From: Hedera helix
Taxonomy: Eukaryota > Streptophyta > Magnoliopsida > Apiales > Araliaceae
Assembly (NCBI GenBank): GCA_947179155.2
Contig: OX359275.1
Coordinates: forward strand, 37,010,808 to 37,074,807
Length of the DNA: 64,000 bases
Direction of reading: 5' to 3'
Of this stretch, positions 1 to 11,313 are shown piece by piece (the stretch's first letter is position 1; each line of letters opens with the position of its first letter). The notes beneath the pieces were generated by a model. That model did no database searches. It saw only the letters and a program-made list of their open reading frames with translations, and had not been told where the DNA came from. The position numbers were made by a program, and so were the translations under genes.

Positions 1-170
1 AAGTATCAGCATCCCATTAGAGTTAGCATCATTCTATACTGTTTAGGATAATGCATCATCTACAATGTGATGTGTAATCATAATCATAACTGATGCATAT
101 TTATGTCATATATTGCATACTATTGTTTACAACGGCTAAATGATAGGTGTGTTTTGTTAATAATGTACAG

Positions 171-244
171 CTCTATGTAATCTTTTCGCTCATTATGCCG
201 ATGCTTGGAAGTCATGGTTTGTTGAAGTTGATGACAAGAAGTAA
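171..244 (+). CDS. Possible 3' terminal exon of an unidentified gene
   Basis: An acceptor-like site (tgtacag) ends at 170. It is followed by an open stretch that, entered with two bases of a split codon, reads LFAHYADAWKSWFVEVDDKK and then TAA at 242-244. The composition (aromatic, charged, lysine-rich C-terminus) looks like the tail of a real protein. I do not recognise the family, and the rest of the gene would lie left of the window. It could be chance, since only 24 codons are visible. The AT-rich DNA after the stop would be its 3' UTR. Confidence 0.35.
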
Positions 245-1539
245 ATATGACCAGTATCTTGATGCAAGTCCAGTTCCATTAACTTGAGATCTTTCACATG
301 TTCAACAAAGATGCACAAGTCTTTTTTATTTACCTCGTCTTTGTTGCTTGATGCGGATGTATTTTATTGATACACCAACACAAATGATAAGTGCCCATGT
401 AGTTTACCTTAACCTTCAACATCCTACTGCTGATGTTTGTAGTTGTTGGTTTATATAGGAGTAGCTTTACAATCCAAATTCTTAACTTCAATTAATGAAT
501 GTTCATTACTGTTTAGATGGTGCAAAATGATTCTCATTTCTCATTGTCCAATGTGATTCTTGAAGAGAGCCAATTGTTTGTGGATTTGATTTCTTGTAAG
601 AACCACAGATTAAGCTCCTGATTCTTTATTTTTTCTTCCAACGTAGGAAATGAATGGAATTATTCGACAATTGCTGGCTGTGAGAACTGAACGTGTAGAT
701 GGTTTTTGGCATTTCTGATGTTCTGAATTAATTAATAATGCACATAGGAAATGTCAGAAAACCAGTCATTCTTGCTCAGACAAGTCTAAGAATACAAAAT
801 CAAAACACAAAAATCAAATACTATATTCATCTCAACAATTAAAAAATAAATTATAATACAGATTTTAATGTCATTTCTTATTTTTTAATAGTTAAGATAA
901 ATATAGTATTTAAATATTGTATTTGAATATTGTACATTTGTACTTATTCTTCTCGAGAAGACAAGTTGGCATGTGGCCAATTCACATATTTCAAGAGTAA
1001 TTATTCAGGACTCCGGGGACAGGGCCAGGTGGTGCCCTCCACCAATGTTGTCATTTTTATGAGATTTGCAACTGATAATTTTTCCATATTTCAAACCAAT
1101 CAGCTGCGGTTTCATTCTCAATAAATTTTGTGCTGTACTGTTGGTACCAACCGAAATCCGGTGATGCGCAATAATGATAATTATATACTCCCTCCCAAAA
1201 TATTTCAAAATGGAGTGATACATGTGGTAATTTAGTACAGAGTATTAAAATACACATGGAATAAAAGTTGTTCTCTATTCCAACTTATGGTGGGGCTTTC
1301 AAGTAGTCAAACTTAACGAACAGAATTCTGCATCAAAAATTTGAAACAAAAAACAGAGAAATCAATATTGTTACAGAAAGAAGTTATTCTGCATCAAAAT
1401 TATTCATGTTTGCACCATTACCCAACCACAACTCGGTTATGGGTTTTTAAGCATATCAAAAGGTTCTATTATTCCAATACATCACAATCAATAGCTTTTA
1501 TCAATCAGGGGCAAGATGTCTGTCCACAAGTTGAAAACT
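245..1539. other. Intergenic, AT-rich; one MITE inside
   Basis: No convincing gene is seen; short ORFs near 930-1570 have no family features. The interval holds the MITE at 779-949. A short Stowaway-like scrap (CTCCCTCCCAAAATATTTC, followed within a few bases by GGAGTG) lies near 1188-1218. The right end is the 3' flank of the minus-strand B12D gene. Confidence 0.6.
779..949. mobile_element. MITE, GAATAAGT/GACAAGTC family (copy 1)
   Basis: This is an imperfect fold-back of about 171 bp. The left end GACAAGTCTA pairs with the right end, whose reverse complement is GAATAAGTACA. The arms pair around an ATTTTAATGTCATTTC-like centre. The termini match the copies at 36348-36520 and 52668-52820. 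No clear target duplication is seen for this copy. Confidence 0.55.
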
Positions 1540-3425
1540 TCATTTTGGGTCGGCAAAAAAGCTGTTAATAGATGGCATTATCTCGGGAGACTTGTTGCGA
1601 ACATACTTCCTGAGGGCATGTTGGGCGTACTTTTCCCCTTCAGCAAAGTTATCCAGCACTCCAGCAGCCCTGTTTTCCTTGGTCACCCTTAGTTTTGCAG
1701 ACAGTAAATTGTGTTAGTAACTGTATAGTAGTATTTTCATGCCTGTATATATATGCATGACAATTTATGATTATGGGAATGTAAACTTTTAGCTTCCACT
1801 TGGTCAACAGAAGACCAATAGATGGTAGATATAATTTTCACTTTCGGATGCTTTAAGATAAAAGTAAGAACTAATATACGAAGCATTACAAATTTGTACA
1901 TATGAAGAGTGTGATAGTATGCTTTGAGATCCAAAAATTTATAGCTTAACTAGAAAAAAATAGGCTTCATAGTGAATTCATATTCAAGGGGCAACGATAA
2001 CCTTCCATGTCAAAAAAATCACGAACAAGGGGTGTGGGTGGAATTGACAGTATAAATAAGTCAAAAAAAGGAATTAGAAAACCATCTCACATGTTTCTGT
2101 TTGGTTGGATCCAAAAATTTAACTTGTGAAAGGTAGATGTTTTTTTGGCTTGGATGTATATAACAACATATGGCAAGAAAACTTAAACGATCTTAAGACA
2201 TCAAACAGAATATCTGATAAAATATATTGACAACGAGGATATATTGAATCAAAAAATCTAGAGCAACCGCTTTCAGAGTGTTCCAAACTGTGAACTCAGA
2301 GGGAGCGAGTAAAATTTAACTAGAATCCCTTCTTGTTCAAGAATAATAATTAGCCAACCTATTCAATAAAGCATATTACACTCGTTAACATTAGGAGTAT
2401 GTCAAAGCATGAATATCTCTTCCAATCAAAACTTAAAAGTCCTTTTACCAGTTTACAAGATTTTAATAATTAATCCTTCCTCTCTAGACTAATGCTTTTT
2501 TCATTTTTTATAAGTAAATTCCTTGCCCAACTAATTCTCTTGAAGCTTTTCTATATGAGACTCAGATCTAAAGCAACTATGCAAGCTACTCATTCTCTCA
2601 TGGTTACGTTTTAATAAGCATCAAGTTTCTCAGGAACACTAATTAATATCTATGAAGACAAAAAGAGCTGAATTTAATCAGAAATAAGTGTGAAGGGTCC
2701 GAGGGAGGTCAGCAGCCCCCGACTAAAAGATGTGAAGCATAAAATTGAAGAGGAACATTGTAACAATATAAACAACTGCATGCAGAGATCATATAAAAGA
2801 ATACATGTTTTTAGCAAGATCAAAAGAGAAATTGGATATAAATCCATGAAAAAATATAAATTGTAATTTTGTACCATAAATACTACTCCCTCCATCCCAC
2901 AAAAATCCCACTTAAATCCCACTTGCTACCTTTTCCTTTTTCCCATAAAAAGCGTGCCATTTATAAATGACACAAATGTCGTCAAGTATACCATCAAATT
3001 TTCATTATCATCACTACTAAACAAAACATGCAACAAATTTGGCCAACTAGGAGTAAATAAGTAGCAAAAATGTCCTTAAAATATGTCAATTTTGCAAATC
3101 AAACTGCTGGAACGGAGGGTGTATGAGCTAGTAACAAAATGAAGGAATACACTTGTACGAAAACAAGAGAGACACCTGACTTCAGGGTTGCCGGAGATGT
3201 TACGAATCAACTGCATCCCGCAAATTCCCACAGCTACCCCTACAGCCGCAAACAGCGGATAAACCTACAAACACACAAACCCTAAAATTCATCAGATGTG
3301 CACATACATAGGCATATATATGAGAGAGGGAGTTAAAAAATTGAGGTGAGGAAATATAGAGGAGGAGTACTGTTTTAGTAACAAACCTCGGGCCTCAACC
3401 AACGGTTGACAGTATTTGACGCCAT
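1540..3425 (-). CDS. B12D: B12D family protein (mitochondrial MLRQ-like), complete
   Basis: There are three exons: 3425-3387, 3264-3176 and 1687-1540. They join in frame to 91 residues with GT-AG introns; split codons are phase 0, then phase 2. The protein starts MASNTVNRWLRPEVYPLF, has one hydrophobic segment (about residues 14-33, FAAVGVAVGICGMQLIRN), then the family signature NPEVRVTKENRAAGV, and ends near IMPSINSFFADPK. B12D proteins are small single-span proteins related to the MLRQ/NDUFA4 type and linked to mitochondrial respiration, induced in ripening, seeds and low oxygen. Length matches the family (about 85-95 residues). Intron 2 is long (1488 bp) and contains a Stowaway MITE. The start is the only ATG that gives the conserved RWLRPE N-terminus. 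The family call is firm; the exact mitochondrial role is from knowledge of the family. Confidence 0.95.
2886..3121. mobile_element. Stowaway-like MITE in B12D intron 2
   Basis: The left terminus CTCCCTCCATCCC and the reverse complement of the right terminus, CACCCTCCGTTCC, form the terminal inverted repeat. TA dinucleotides flank both sides (2884-2885 and 3122-3123), the target duplication of Tc1/mariner-type Stowaway elements. Length is 236 bp and it is non-coding. Confidence 0.8.
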
Positions 3426-4225
3426 CGGAGCACTGCAAAGACAGAGAAAAAGAAAGGCACAAACAATACCACCGAACGAAATGAAATGGCAATGAAGAAA
3501 AGAGGTGAATAAATTTAAATTTATTTATGTTCCTCTTATTCTAGACGACATTTTGGAAAAGACAAAGTTACCCTCCTTTTTGGAGCAATTAATACACAAC
3601 TTTTAATAGAAGAATAATGATATGTATTTCGAGTTAGTTGTGCCGAAATCTCGTTGGCACATAAATTTAATTATTATTTTTATTTAATTGCATCGCATCG
3701 CTCCTCCAAATAGATACTTAAAAAGTGTTTTTTATAAAAAAAAATTAAAAAAATAATATATAACTACTCTTCTTTTTTGAACATTTTCCCCCCTCACAAT
3801 CAAGTCCTAATCTCTTTTAAAACCATCATTATTCACTCCATATAAGTGCAAAGAATCCCCTATGTTTAAGCTTAATTAAATCCACTGACTGTATGGTATC
3901 CATGAAGAATATTATGTGCAGCTGTGCCCATCAAAATATCATCGTGTAAAAGAATAGGGTAATTTTTATTTATTTATTTTTTATCTAATTAAACACTAAT
4001 TTTTTATATTAAACTTTATAATCAAGAAAGAAAATCTAATTTTTCACAAACGTTGGTCGACTTAGTTGGACCGTTTACTTTTAATGACATAGATTTTTAA
4101 GTTATATATTTTTTCAATAAATAATGGCATGGATATTAGCACATTCTGATTCTAGGGTTTTTGTCTCTCTTCTCAAACCTCCATTGCAATCAAGAGAGAG
4201 AGAGAGAGAGAGAGAGAGAGCAGAG
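3426..4225. other. Intergenic: B12D upstream region and RPL9-copy leader
   Basis: This is mostly AT-rich DNA upstream of the minus-strand B12D gene. From about 4124 it holds a sequence like a ribosomal-protein 5' leader (tctagggttttt) and a (GA)n run at 4192-4220 that precede the RPL9-like ATG. Nothing else was recognised. Confidence 0.5.
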
Positions 4226-4615
4226 ATGAAGACTATTCTTACATCCAAAATCATCATGGATATTCCTGATGGTATTAAGATCAAAGTGAATGCCATGATG
4301 ATCGAAGTTGAAGGGCCTAGAGGCAAACTCACCCGCAACTTTAAGCATCTGAATCTCGATTTTAAGCTCACCGGCGATGAAGTCATTGGTTAGAAGAAGC
4401 TACAGCCTACAGGTTGACGCCTGGTTCGAGTCTCACAAGACCACTGCCGCCGCAATCCGCACAACTCCCAGCCATGTTGAGAATCTAATCACCAAGTCTT
4501 ACCACTACAAGATGAGATTCATCTACGCTCACTTTTCGATTAATGCTAGCATCGGTAACACTATCGCTTTCATTGAGATTCGTACCTTCCTTGAAAAGAA
4601 GAAGGTCTATCCCTA
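4226..4615 (+). pseudogene. 60S ribosomal protein L9 (uL6) intronless copy, broken and truncated
   Basis: From ATG 4226 the frame reads MKTILTSK, then IMDIPDGIKIKVNAMMIEVEGPRGKL and FKHLNLDFKLTGDEVIG, clearly the N-terminal half of cytosolic ribosomal protein L9. It then stops at TAG 4390-4392. The homology resumes in another frame (VDAWFESHKTTAAAIRTTPSHVENLI, then YKMRFIYAHFSINAS, IEIRTFLEKKKV) and ends at a stop near 4615. About the last third of the usual ~190-residue protein is missing. Lack of introns plus a 5'-leader-like upstream sequence suggests a retro-copy. No poly-A tail or flanking direct repeat was recognised, so mechanism is inference. It is not expected to make a functional L9. 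Confidence 0.9.
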
Positions 4616-6626
4616 ACCATTTACCGCTCTGTTACCATTTACAAATGATTTTAAAAAACAGACCATTTACCGCAATAAAAAAATATCAAAGGTATTTGAC
4701 TTTCTAACTCTACGATGGATTATTTAATTTAATTAAGCTGTCCAATTGAAACATACAAATTAATTACTCTATATTTAAAAATTAAAACTATGTTTCCAAA
4801 ATGATAATTTTTATTAAAAAAAATATTATTTCAAACATAACTTTTACATTAGCAGAAAATGTAAGGCTATACAATATTACTCTATTAAAAACTTTATACG
4901 TATTGTTTTATAATAATTTTTTTAATTGTACTTTTTTTATTAAGTAGTCAAATCAATTGAAATAGTAAACTGTTATCAACGATTAAAAAAATTACAATTG
5001 AAAAAAATAATTCTTTCAAATAAAATAATTGATAATCAAGAAAATGGTGAAATCGTAGTAACAACTAGTATACACCATATAACTTTCTAAAAAATAATTA
5101 AATTTCAAAAATAATAACAAAATATACAGATTTGAGTAATTCTTTAATACTAGCAAATGACGAATGTCCAAATTTAAACATTCAATATTCAACGATTCAC
5201 ACATTAAAAAAATTCTTTCTTAACTGAAAAAATAAAGACTTCCAAAAGATAATAATAAAATTCTTACAAAAAAAATTAAGAGAAATTAAAAAGGAAATGA
5301 GTCATCAATTTTAGAACTGAGGAATAGTTGCATAAACCCCCCCAAAAAAAAAGAAAACAGAAAAAAAAAACGAAGGAAAGAACCTCGTCAAAAAAGAGTG
5401 AAACAAAAACCGTGATACGCAGGGCCTGGCGGCAAAACGGAACCTGCACGTTGTCGTTATTGGGATAAAATATATGGAATAATGACTTATTATAAAATAT
5501 TTAATAAAGTTATATTAGTGCAAAGATCTTATAAACTCATTTATGAGATTTTGGACGATAGAGAATTATCAAGAATATCTTTACTAATAAATTAAGCATT
5601 AAATAGATGGGAGTCAGTCATTGAATATATATACATGCAGCCAAAAGAGAAAAGGATTATGACAAATAATATATTAAATATTCAAACTCAGATATATAGT
5701 TCAACCAAAATTTATTATCTTGTTACATACTGACACACATCGATATATACAGAGTTATATTAATATACAATGTTGAGAAACAAACACCATCAACACATAT
5801 CGGTAAATATCGAAAGGTAAAATAGTGATATACACCATATGTATTGAAAAATATTATTGTTGTTCATTACAAATTAATATATATTGACATATATCAATAT
5901 ACATCGGTCTACGTCGAGACAGTAATCATCCTCAGCTTAGAGAGAGCTTTATTTATTTTTCAATAAACGTTTAATTTGCATTCTCCATATTATAGTAGGT
6001 TTTTGAGATCTTTTTTTTGTGATTTTTTTTAATTGAGTTTTTACGTAAAAATTTTGTATTATTATTTTTAGTATTTACTTAACTAAATATCTATCATTCT
6101 AGCATGATTTCAATTCTTTATTGATGACGCATTTTATTTCTTATTTTTTGTGATATATTTCAAAGTCGAGCGTTAACAGTCGTCGACCCAAACACTTCAT
6201 TAGAAATTAGGGAGAAAGGTCTATCTTCATGTAAAATAAAATCTCGTAAAAATATTAAATTTATTTTATGAAAATAACAATTCTCTATAAATTAACCTCG
6301 AATCTAATCACTTTCTCGAATCTTCTTCTTGTCCCTACTTCATTTAAATTTATTTTATGAAAATAACAATTCTCTATAAATTAACCTCGAATCTAATCAC
6401 TTTCTCGAATCTTCTTCTTGTCCCTACTTCATGGCGAATCTGTAAATTTCGGTACTAACACGGCTTTTTACGCGTCCCACTAAAAAGCAAACAATTAAAA
6501 CTAGAAATAAAGGAGAAAAGTTGGTAGGCTGAGAGGAGAGAGAAAGAGGGTAAGAGAGATACGTGACAGCTTCGCCGGACTGCAAGGCATCAAAAGAGCG
6601 TTGATAATTCTCGTGCTTTTCTTTTG
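4616..6626. other. Intergenic, very AT-rich, with a tandem duplication
   Basis: No gene is seen. At 5700-5920 there are degenerate repeats of cgatatacat/atcgg-type motifs. An 89-bp exact tandem duplication lies at 6255-6432. The last about 150 bp are GA-rich and form the likely 5' UTR/promoter of the DUF760 gene. Confidence 0.55.
6255..6432. repeat. Exact 89-bp tandem duplication
   Basis: Copies at 6255-6343 and 6344-6432 both run from ttaaatttattttatg to cctacttcat with no mismatch seen. It lies about 200 bp upstream of the DUF760 start codon, so it is in the promoter region. Identity implies a recent event. Confidence 0.9.
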
Positions 6627-7249
6627 ATGGCAGCAGCTCCAGTAATTGCTGCTAGGGCTTTGTTGATCACCCGCGTCACAGACCCGTCACTCAAGCCTCT
6701 TCACCCACCAACCCCTCGTCTCTATTGCCACCACCTCCTGGCCCGCCCTTTACTTTCCACTGCCTTCTCCGGCACGGTTTACATGAGACGTAATTCAGCC
6801 GTCGCCAGCTGCCTAATCTCCGGCGTCGACGGTGGCGGAGTCTCTGATGACTTTGTCTCCACTAGAAAGTCGGGCTTCGACCGTGAATTCTCCGTGATTG
6901 CCAGTATGTTCAAGCGAATTGAGCCTCTGGATACCTCTGTTATCTCCAAGGGCGTTTCTGATTCCGCCAAGGATTCGATGAAGCAGACTATTTCTACTAT
7001 GCTGGGACTACTCCCATCGGATCAATTCTCTGTCACTGTTAGGGTTTCAAAACGTCCTCTTAATCGCCTCTTAGTTTCGTCAGTAATCACTGGGTAACTT
7101 TTTCAGTACTTACACATTTCTGTGATTCATATTTTTGTTCTATATAGATGTAATTTTATTTCGACCGAGTGTTAGTGATCAAGTTTATGTATACTTAACT
7201 TATCCAAACTTAATAGTTTTTAAGTGGTTAAATACTTACAGATGCTTGT

Positions 7250-7327
<78 letters not shown>

Positions 7328-9904
7328 TGTGTGTGTGTGTGTGTGTGTTAATTGTTAATTGTTAATTTTTCTTGAAATGTACTTGATAATTGATGTATTG
7401 TTAGGTATACTTTGTGGAATGCTGAGTATCGGATTTCATTGATGCGGAATTTTGATATGTCTCCCAGTTGTTTAAAAAGATTAAATTTCTCAGAGGAGGA
7501 TGAAATTTTGAAGAATGAGGAGTGTGAGGTTGAATGTGGTGAAGTTGATGATTGTAGTGATAATGTGGAGAGAATGGAACTTCAAAATCTTGGGGACTTG
7601 TCTGGAGCTCTGGATTGCATTCGACAGTTGGAATCTGAGCTATCTACTCTCAAGCATGTAAAAACTCTCTCTCTCTCTCCAACTCCCCCCTCCCCTCCCC
7701 TTTCTCATCACAGTTAGATTACTAAGATGAATGGAACTGTTTAAAGATGATTTGTAATGACTTTTGGGAGTGTGGAAACTATTAATTTTAATACTGGTCA
7801 TTAATCTTGCTAGATATAAAATTGCGCGTATTAGAGATCTTGTCTGTGGAAAATCTACTTAGGAAGCATTGTGTATGTTTTTCAAATTAAGGGATCATTA
7901 GTACAACCCCATTTTTGGGCTGTTTGGATAAAGAGAAATGCAAGGATTTTATGGGCAATCGATGAATGTTGGCTTACTTTGGAATAGAGTGTCCTTCTAT
8001 GCATCTCTTTGGACCTTTTGCACACTAGCTTTTCAAGTAACTTCCCTATCACATATCTAGAGGGATTGGCAAGCTGTGCTCCATTGATGTTGGGATGGTA
8101 TTTTCATTTGTTTATTTGTCTCCTCTTGTTGTTCTTTTGGGTCCTTCATCTTCTTTGTAGTTCCACCTTTTCTTTTAGGAAAAAATATTCTTCTTTTATC
8201 TAAAAAAGATACTAATGATAACAAATTAATATGTTCTCTTCCGTCTTCATCATACCTAACGTCACTTAGAATTTTATTGGCATTTAATCCATTTATGTAG
8301 AACAAGATTTTAAGGACCCTGGTTAGTCTAAATATATAAAGGAGGGAACGTGCAACCAAAGTATCCATTCCCAGGTTCCAAACTTAAAGCAGAAGGGACA
8401 TTTCTTCCGCTAATTCATATGTAGTCTTATACTTCTACTAAGAAAAAATCTGTATTACAAAAATTTGGTACTGAACTAAACTAAGTTGTACTGAGTAGTT
8501 TCATAGAAAATATAACATACATCAAGCTGATCATAGTTTACAATTAAAAACAAGATTTAGGAGAAACCGAATAAAATTGGTATCTTGATTTATCGAAGAT
8601 GTTGAAGAAAGTTAGTGTTAAATTTTCTCTTTTAATTTACTGTGTTATAAATGGTGCTTTATTAAGGCGTTTAAATTTACTTTCGTTGTGGGTTGGTGTG
8701 ATTGAATCTCTAATTCAAAGAAATTAGAGTCACAACATCACGGGGTCCATGAGGGAGATGTGTATGTGTTATTTGGCCTAGGTTGGATTGGATGATGATG
8801 TGATTGGATGATACGGTATAAAATTTTAACGAGTCCTCTATCTAAAAAGAAATATTGGGTAATGCCAATAAATTTGGGACGGTGATATGGTCGGGTTGGC
8901 AGAAGATGATTTTGAAGGTTAGGCTCTGATACCAAACGGTGGAGATGGGTTATGGGTCAAGAGGATATCTCACACAAGGTAATTATTACGCAAATCTTAA
9001 TCAATTATAACATTTCACTGTTCCTAAAGGGACCTAAACAACTTTCCTAGCCTAATTTGGACTCTAATAAGATAATCACCGTAATTATAACTTAATTAAA
9101 TACAATTTCTTGAATCTTCTTTTATTTCAATGGGCGGCTTCCAACTATTATTGCGAGCTCGTCCGGGCATTACTCATACTTTCTGACCCTCTCCACACCC
9201 CACAACAACTAGACTACCAACATCAGCCCAGACTCACGGCTGGTGACAGCAGCCAACACCATCTCAGACAAGATTCATTATCAGCAGTTGCAATATCTTG
9301 CATCAACATCACCCATTTCACCTTCATCAACTGCAACCCAATTGTCCCAAATTTGAAAAAGCTTCTGCAACAAAGCCAGATCCAAAGCCCAGAAAAGCTG
9401 TTTCGCGGCCATTAGCCATCATTGCAGCAGTCCATTCATCATCGGAGCTATGTTGGCGTGGCGGATATGAATGAAAAGCGAGATGAACATCTCTGTCGAA
9501 CTACGCTAGTGAAAAACAACCAGAAAAAAGGAGAACATCTCTGTTGTTATTACTGCAAGAACCGTCCAGGGTTGTTCGATTTGTTGGTAGCACCAGTGGC
9601 ACTAAATAATTGTTGGAAGCACTGCCAATCTGCTGTTGCCGCATAGAATCCCACTGAAGAAGATGAGAGATAGTGTCACCGAAGGAAAAGAAAAGTAATA
9701 AAATAAATATGGAAATTTCTTCATTCACTCTTGACTTATGATCCCCATCAACCTTGATTCTAACACAGGTGTACTCTCCTCTATATATGGCTACTCTGTC
9801 CCAATATAGATACCAACTATTTTTCGTGCTGATCCTAATCCTTGGCCACCTGTTGGTGGATTTATCAAATAACCTTGTCTACGCTCTTTGTATAATTTGT
9901 GAGT

Positions 9905-9960
<56 letters not shown>

Positions 9961-10033
9961 GGGAGGGGGGAGAGATAATTTTTGTAACATATGTATCTTT
10001 TCTATTTCCGTATAGATATTTTTTTGTAGATTC

Positions 10034-10065
<32 letters not shown>

Positions 10066-11313
10066 TTGTGATGGGCTAATGCCTTTTCGAAAGGTTTGCC
10101 TTCTAGTGAGGGGTACCCCCCAAAAAAACATAAAAATAAACCCTCTTTATCTGACAAATACTTTAACCATACCTATGATGGTATAATGTAATCTCTACAA
10201 TTTCAAAAGAGTTGAAATTGTTTTATCTGAGTATTCAAGTTGAATTGTAATGACACAGATGCTGCCTTATATTATGTTAATTTTTACTACTGCCTCAATT
10301 ATGTAACTTAAATTTATGCTACTCCGATGGCGTTTGGCTCCATATTTGCACTAAATGTTATTGTGAAGAATTCTTTTCCTTATTTCCTTTTGTTTGGTGA
10401 TGTCAACTTGACATCAGATAGTTATCTGAAATTAAGATGACAAGAGCCTGAAGTTCCATCTTTTACTGATTAATGTATATGCTGTTTCAGGAACTGCATG
10501 CTCAGAAGAAGGAAAATATGCAAATGGAATATATTAGGAAAAGTAACAATGATCTGTTAAAATATTTACGTTCGTTGGATTCTGACATGGTACTGACCTA
10601 AAATTATTCGTTTCGTGCCTTGATGAAGATGGTGACTCAATCAGCAAATATATTCATATGCTTTTCGTTTTGACAGGTGACTGAACTATCTCGGCCATCA
10701 TCATTAGAGGTAGATGAAGTTATTCAGCAACTTGTTCAAAATATATTGCAAAGATTCTTTAAAGAGGAGAATGCCTCTAATAAGATGGAAGATTCAGCTT
10801 CAGGGGGCCAAGATTGCAAAAATGGCAATGATGACTCTTTTGATACCATAGGCACTTCCCGGGACTACCTAGCGAAGCTGCTTTTCTGGTTGGTATTCGT
10901 GATTTTCCAGTTCAAACTTGTAGCAGATATTGTTTTTCTCGGTTGACATTTTGATTTACGTAATAGTTTAAATACGAAACAAACAACGCTCAATAGTCAA
11001 ATTCCACAATATAATTGACAAACTGATTGACGGTTATCAAGTCATTGTAGACATGGGAAATTAAACACAACTCGTGTACATCCATCCTTGTATTCCGAGG
11101 GTTTTTATTTTTGGCTTCTTTAACCAATTATAAGCTCTTATATATTTCATATCTTTAAACCATCTTGAAAATATTATTGTTGTTTCTTAAACCATCTGGA
11201 ATTACATTGTTATTTATTTCCCCTTTTCTGATGACAGGTGCATGTTATTGGGTCATCACTTAAGAGGGTTGGAGAATAGAGTACATCTAAGTTGTGCTGT
11301 TGGCTTGTTGTGA
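6627..11313 (+). CDS. DUF760 protein, plastid-targeted (seed maturation-like), complete
   Basis: Five exons: 6627-7093, 7405-7657, 10491-10589, 10677-10888 and 11238-11313. They join in frame to 368 residues with GT-AG borders. The N-terminus (MAAAPVIAARALLITRV, then Ser/Arg-rich to about residue 65) looks like a chloroplast transit peptide. The conserved DUF760 region contains FKRIEPLDTSVISKG, KQTISTMLGLLPSDQF, TLWNAEYRISLMRN, EVIQQLVQNILQRFF and, at the C-terminus, YLAKLLFWCMLLGHHLRGLE. An acidic linker separates the two conserved blocks. Arabidopsis relatives (from memory At3g17800 and At1g48450) are chloroplast proteins of unknown biochemical function, some reported as UV-B/ozone-responsive. 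Intron 2 (2.8 kb) carries possible transposon debris; intron 1 carries long (TA)n and (GT)n runs. ATG 6627 gives the transit peptide. Confidence 0.93.
7254..7349. repeat. Compound microsatellite (TA)n-(TG)n in DUF760 intron 1
   Basis: A TA run fills 7254-7322 and a TG run fills about 7326-7349, inside the 311-bp first intron. It could be length-polymorphic. Confidence 0.95.
8740..9764 (-). mobile_element. Possible LTR-retroelement remnant in DUF760 intron 2
   Basis: On the minus strand TTTGGTATCAGAGCC lies at about 8937-8923, the usual plant initiator-Met-tRNA primer-binding motif (TGGTATCAGAGC). Upstream on the same strand, TGTTAGAATC near 9764-9755 resembles an LTR start. The expected LTR end in CA just before the primer site is not seen (it reads CACCGTT). 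No second LTR and no gag/pol homology were found. Boundaries are therefore provisional. Confidence 0.35.
9908..9957. repeat. (GA)n microsatellite in DUF760 intron 2
   Basis: Uninterrupted GA repeat of about 50 bp, followed by a G-rich stretch. A short TA run lies at about 10043-10065. Confidence 0.95.

Noticed and set aside
4421..4437. ggttcgagtctcac, resembling a tRNA B box
   Set aside because: It lies inside the RPL9 pseudogene reading frame and no acceptor stem, D arm or A box is placed around it.
9110..9646. ORFs of 74-101 codons in DUF760 intron 2
   Set aside because: No homology recognised; treated as part of the possible retroelement remnant rather than host genes.
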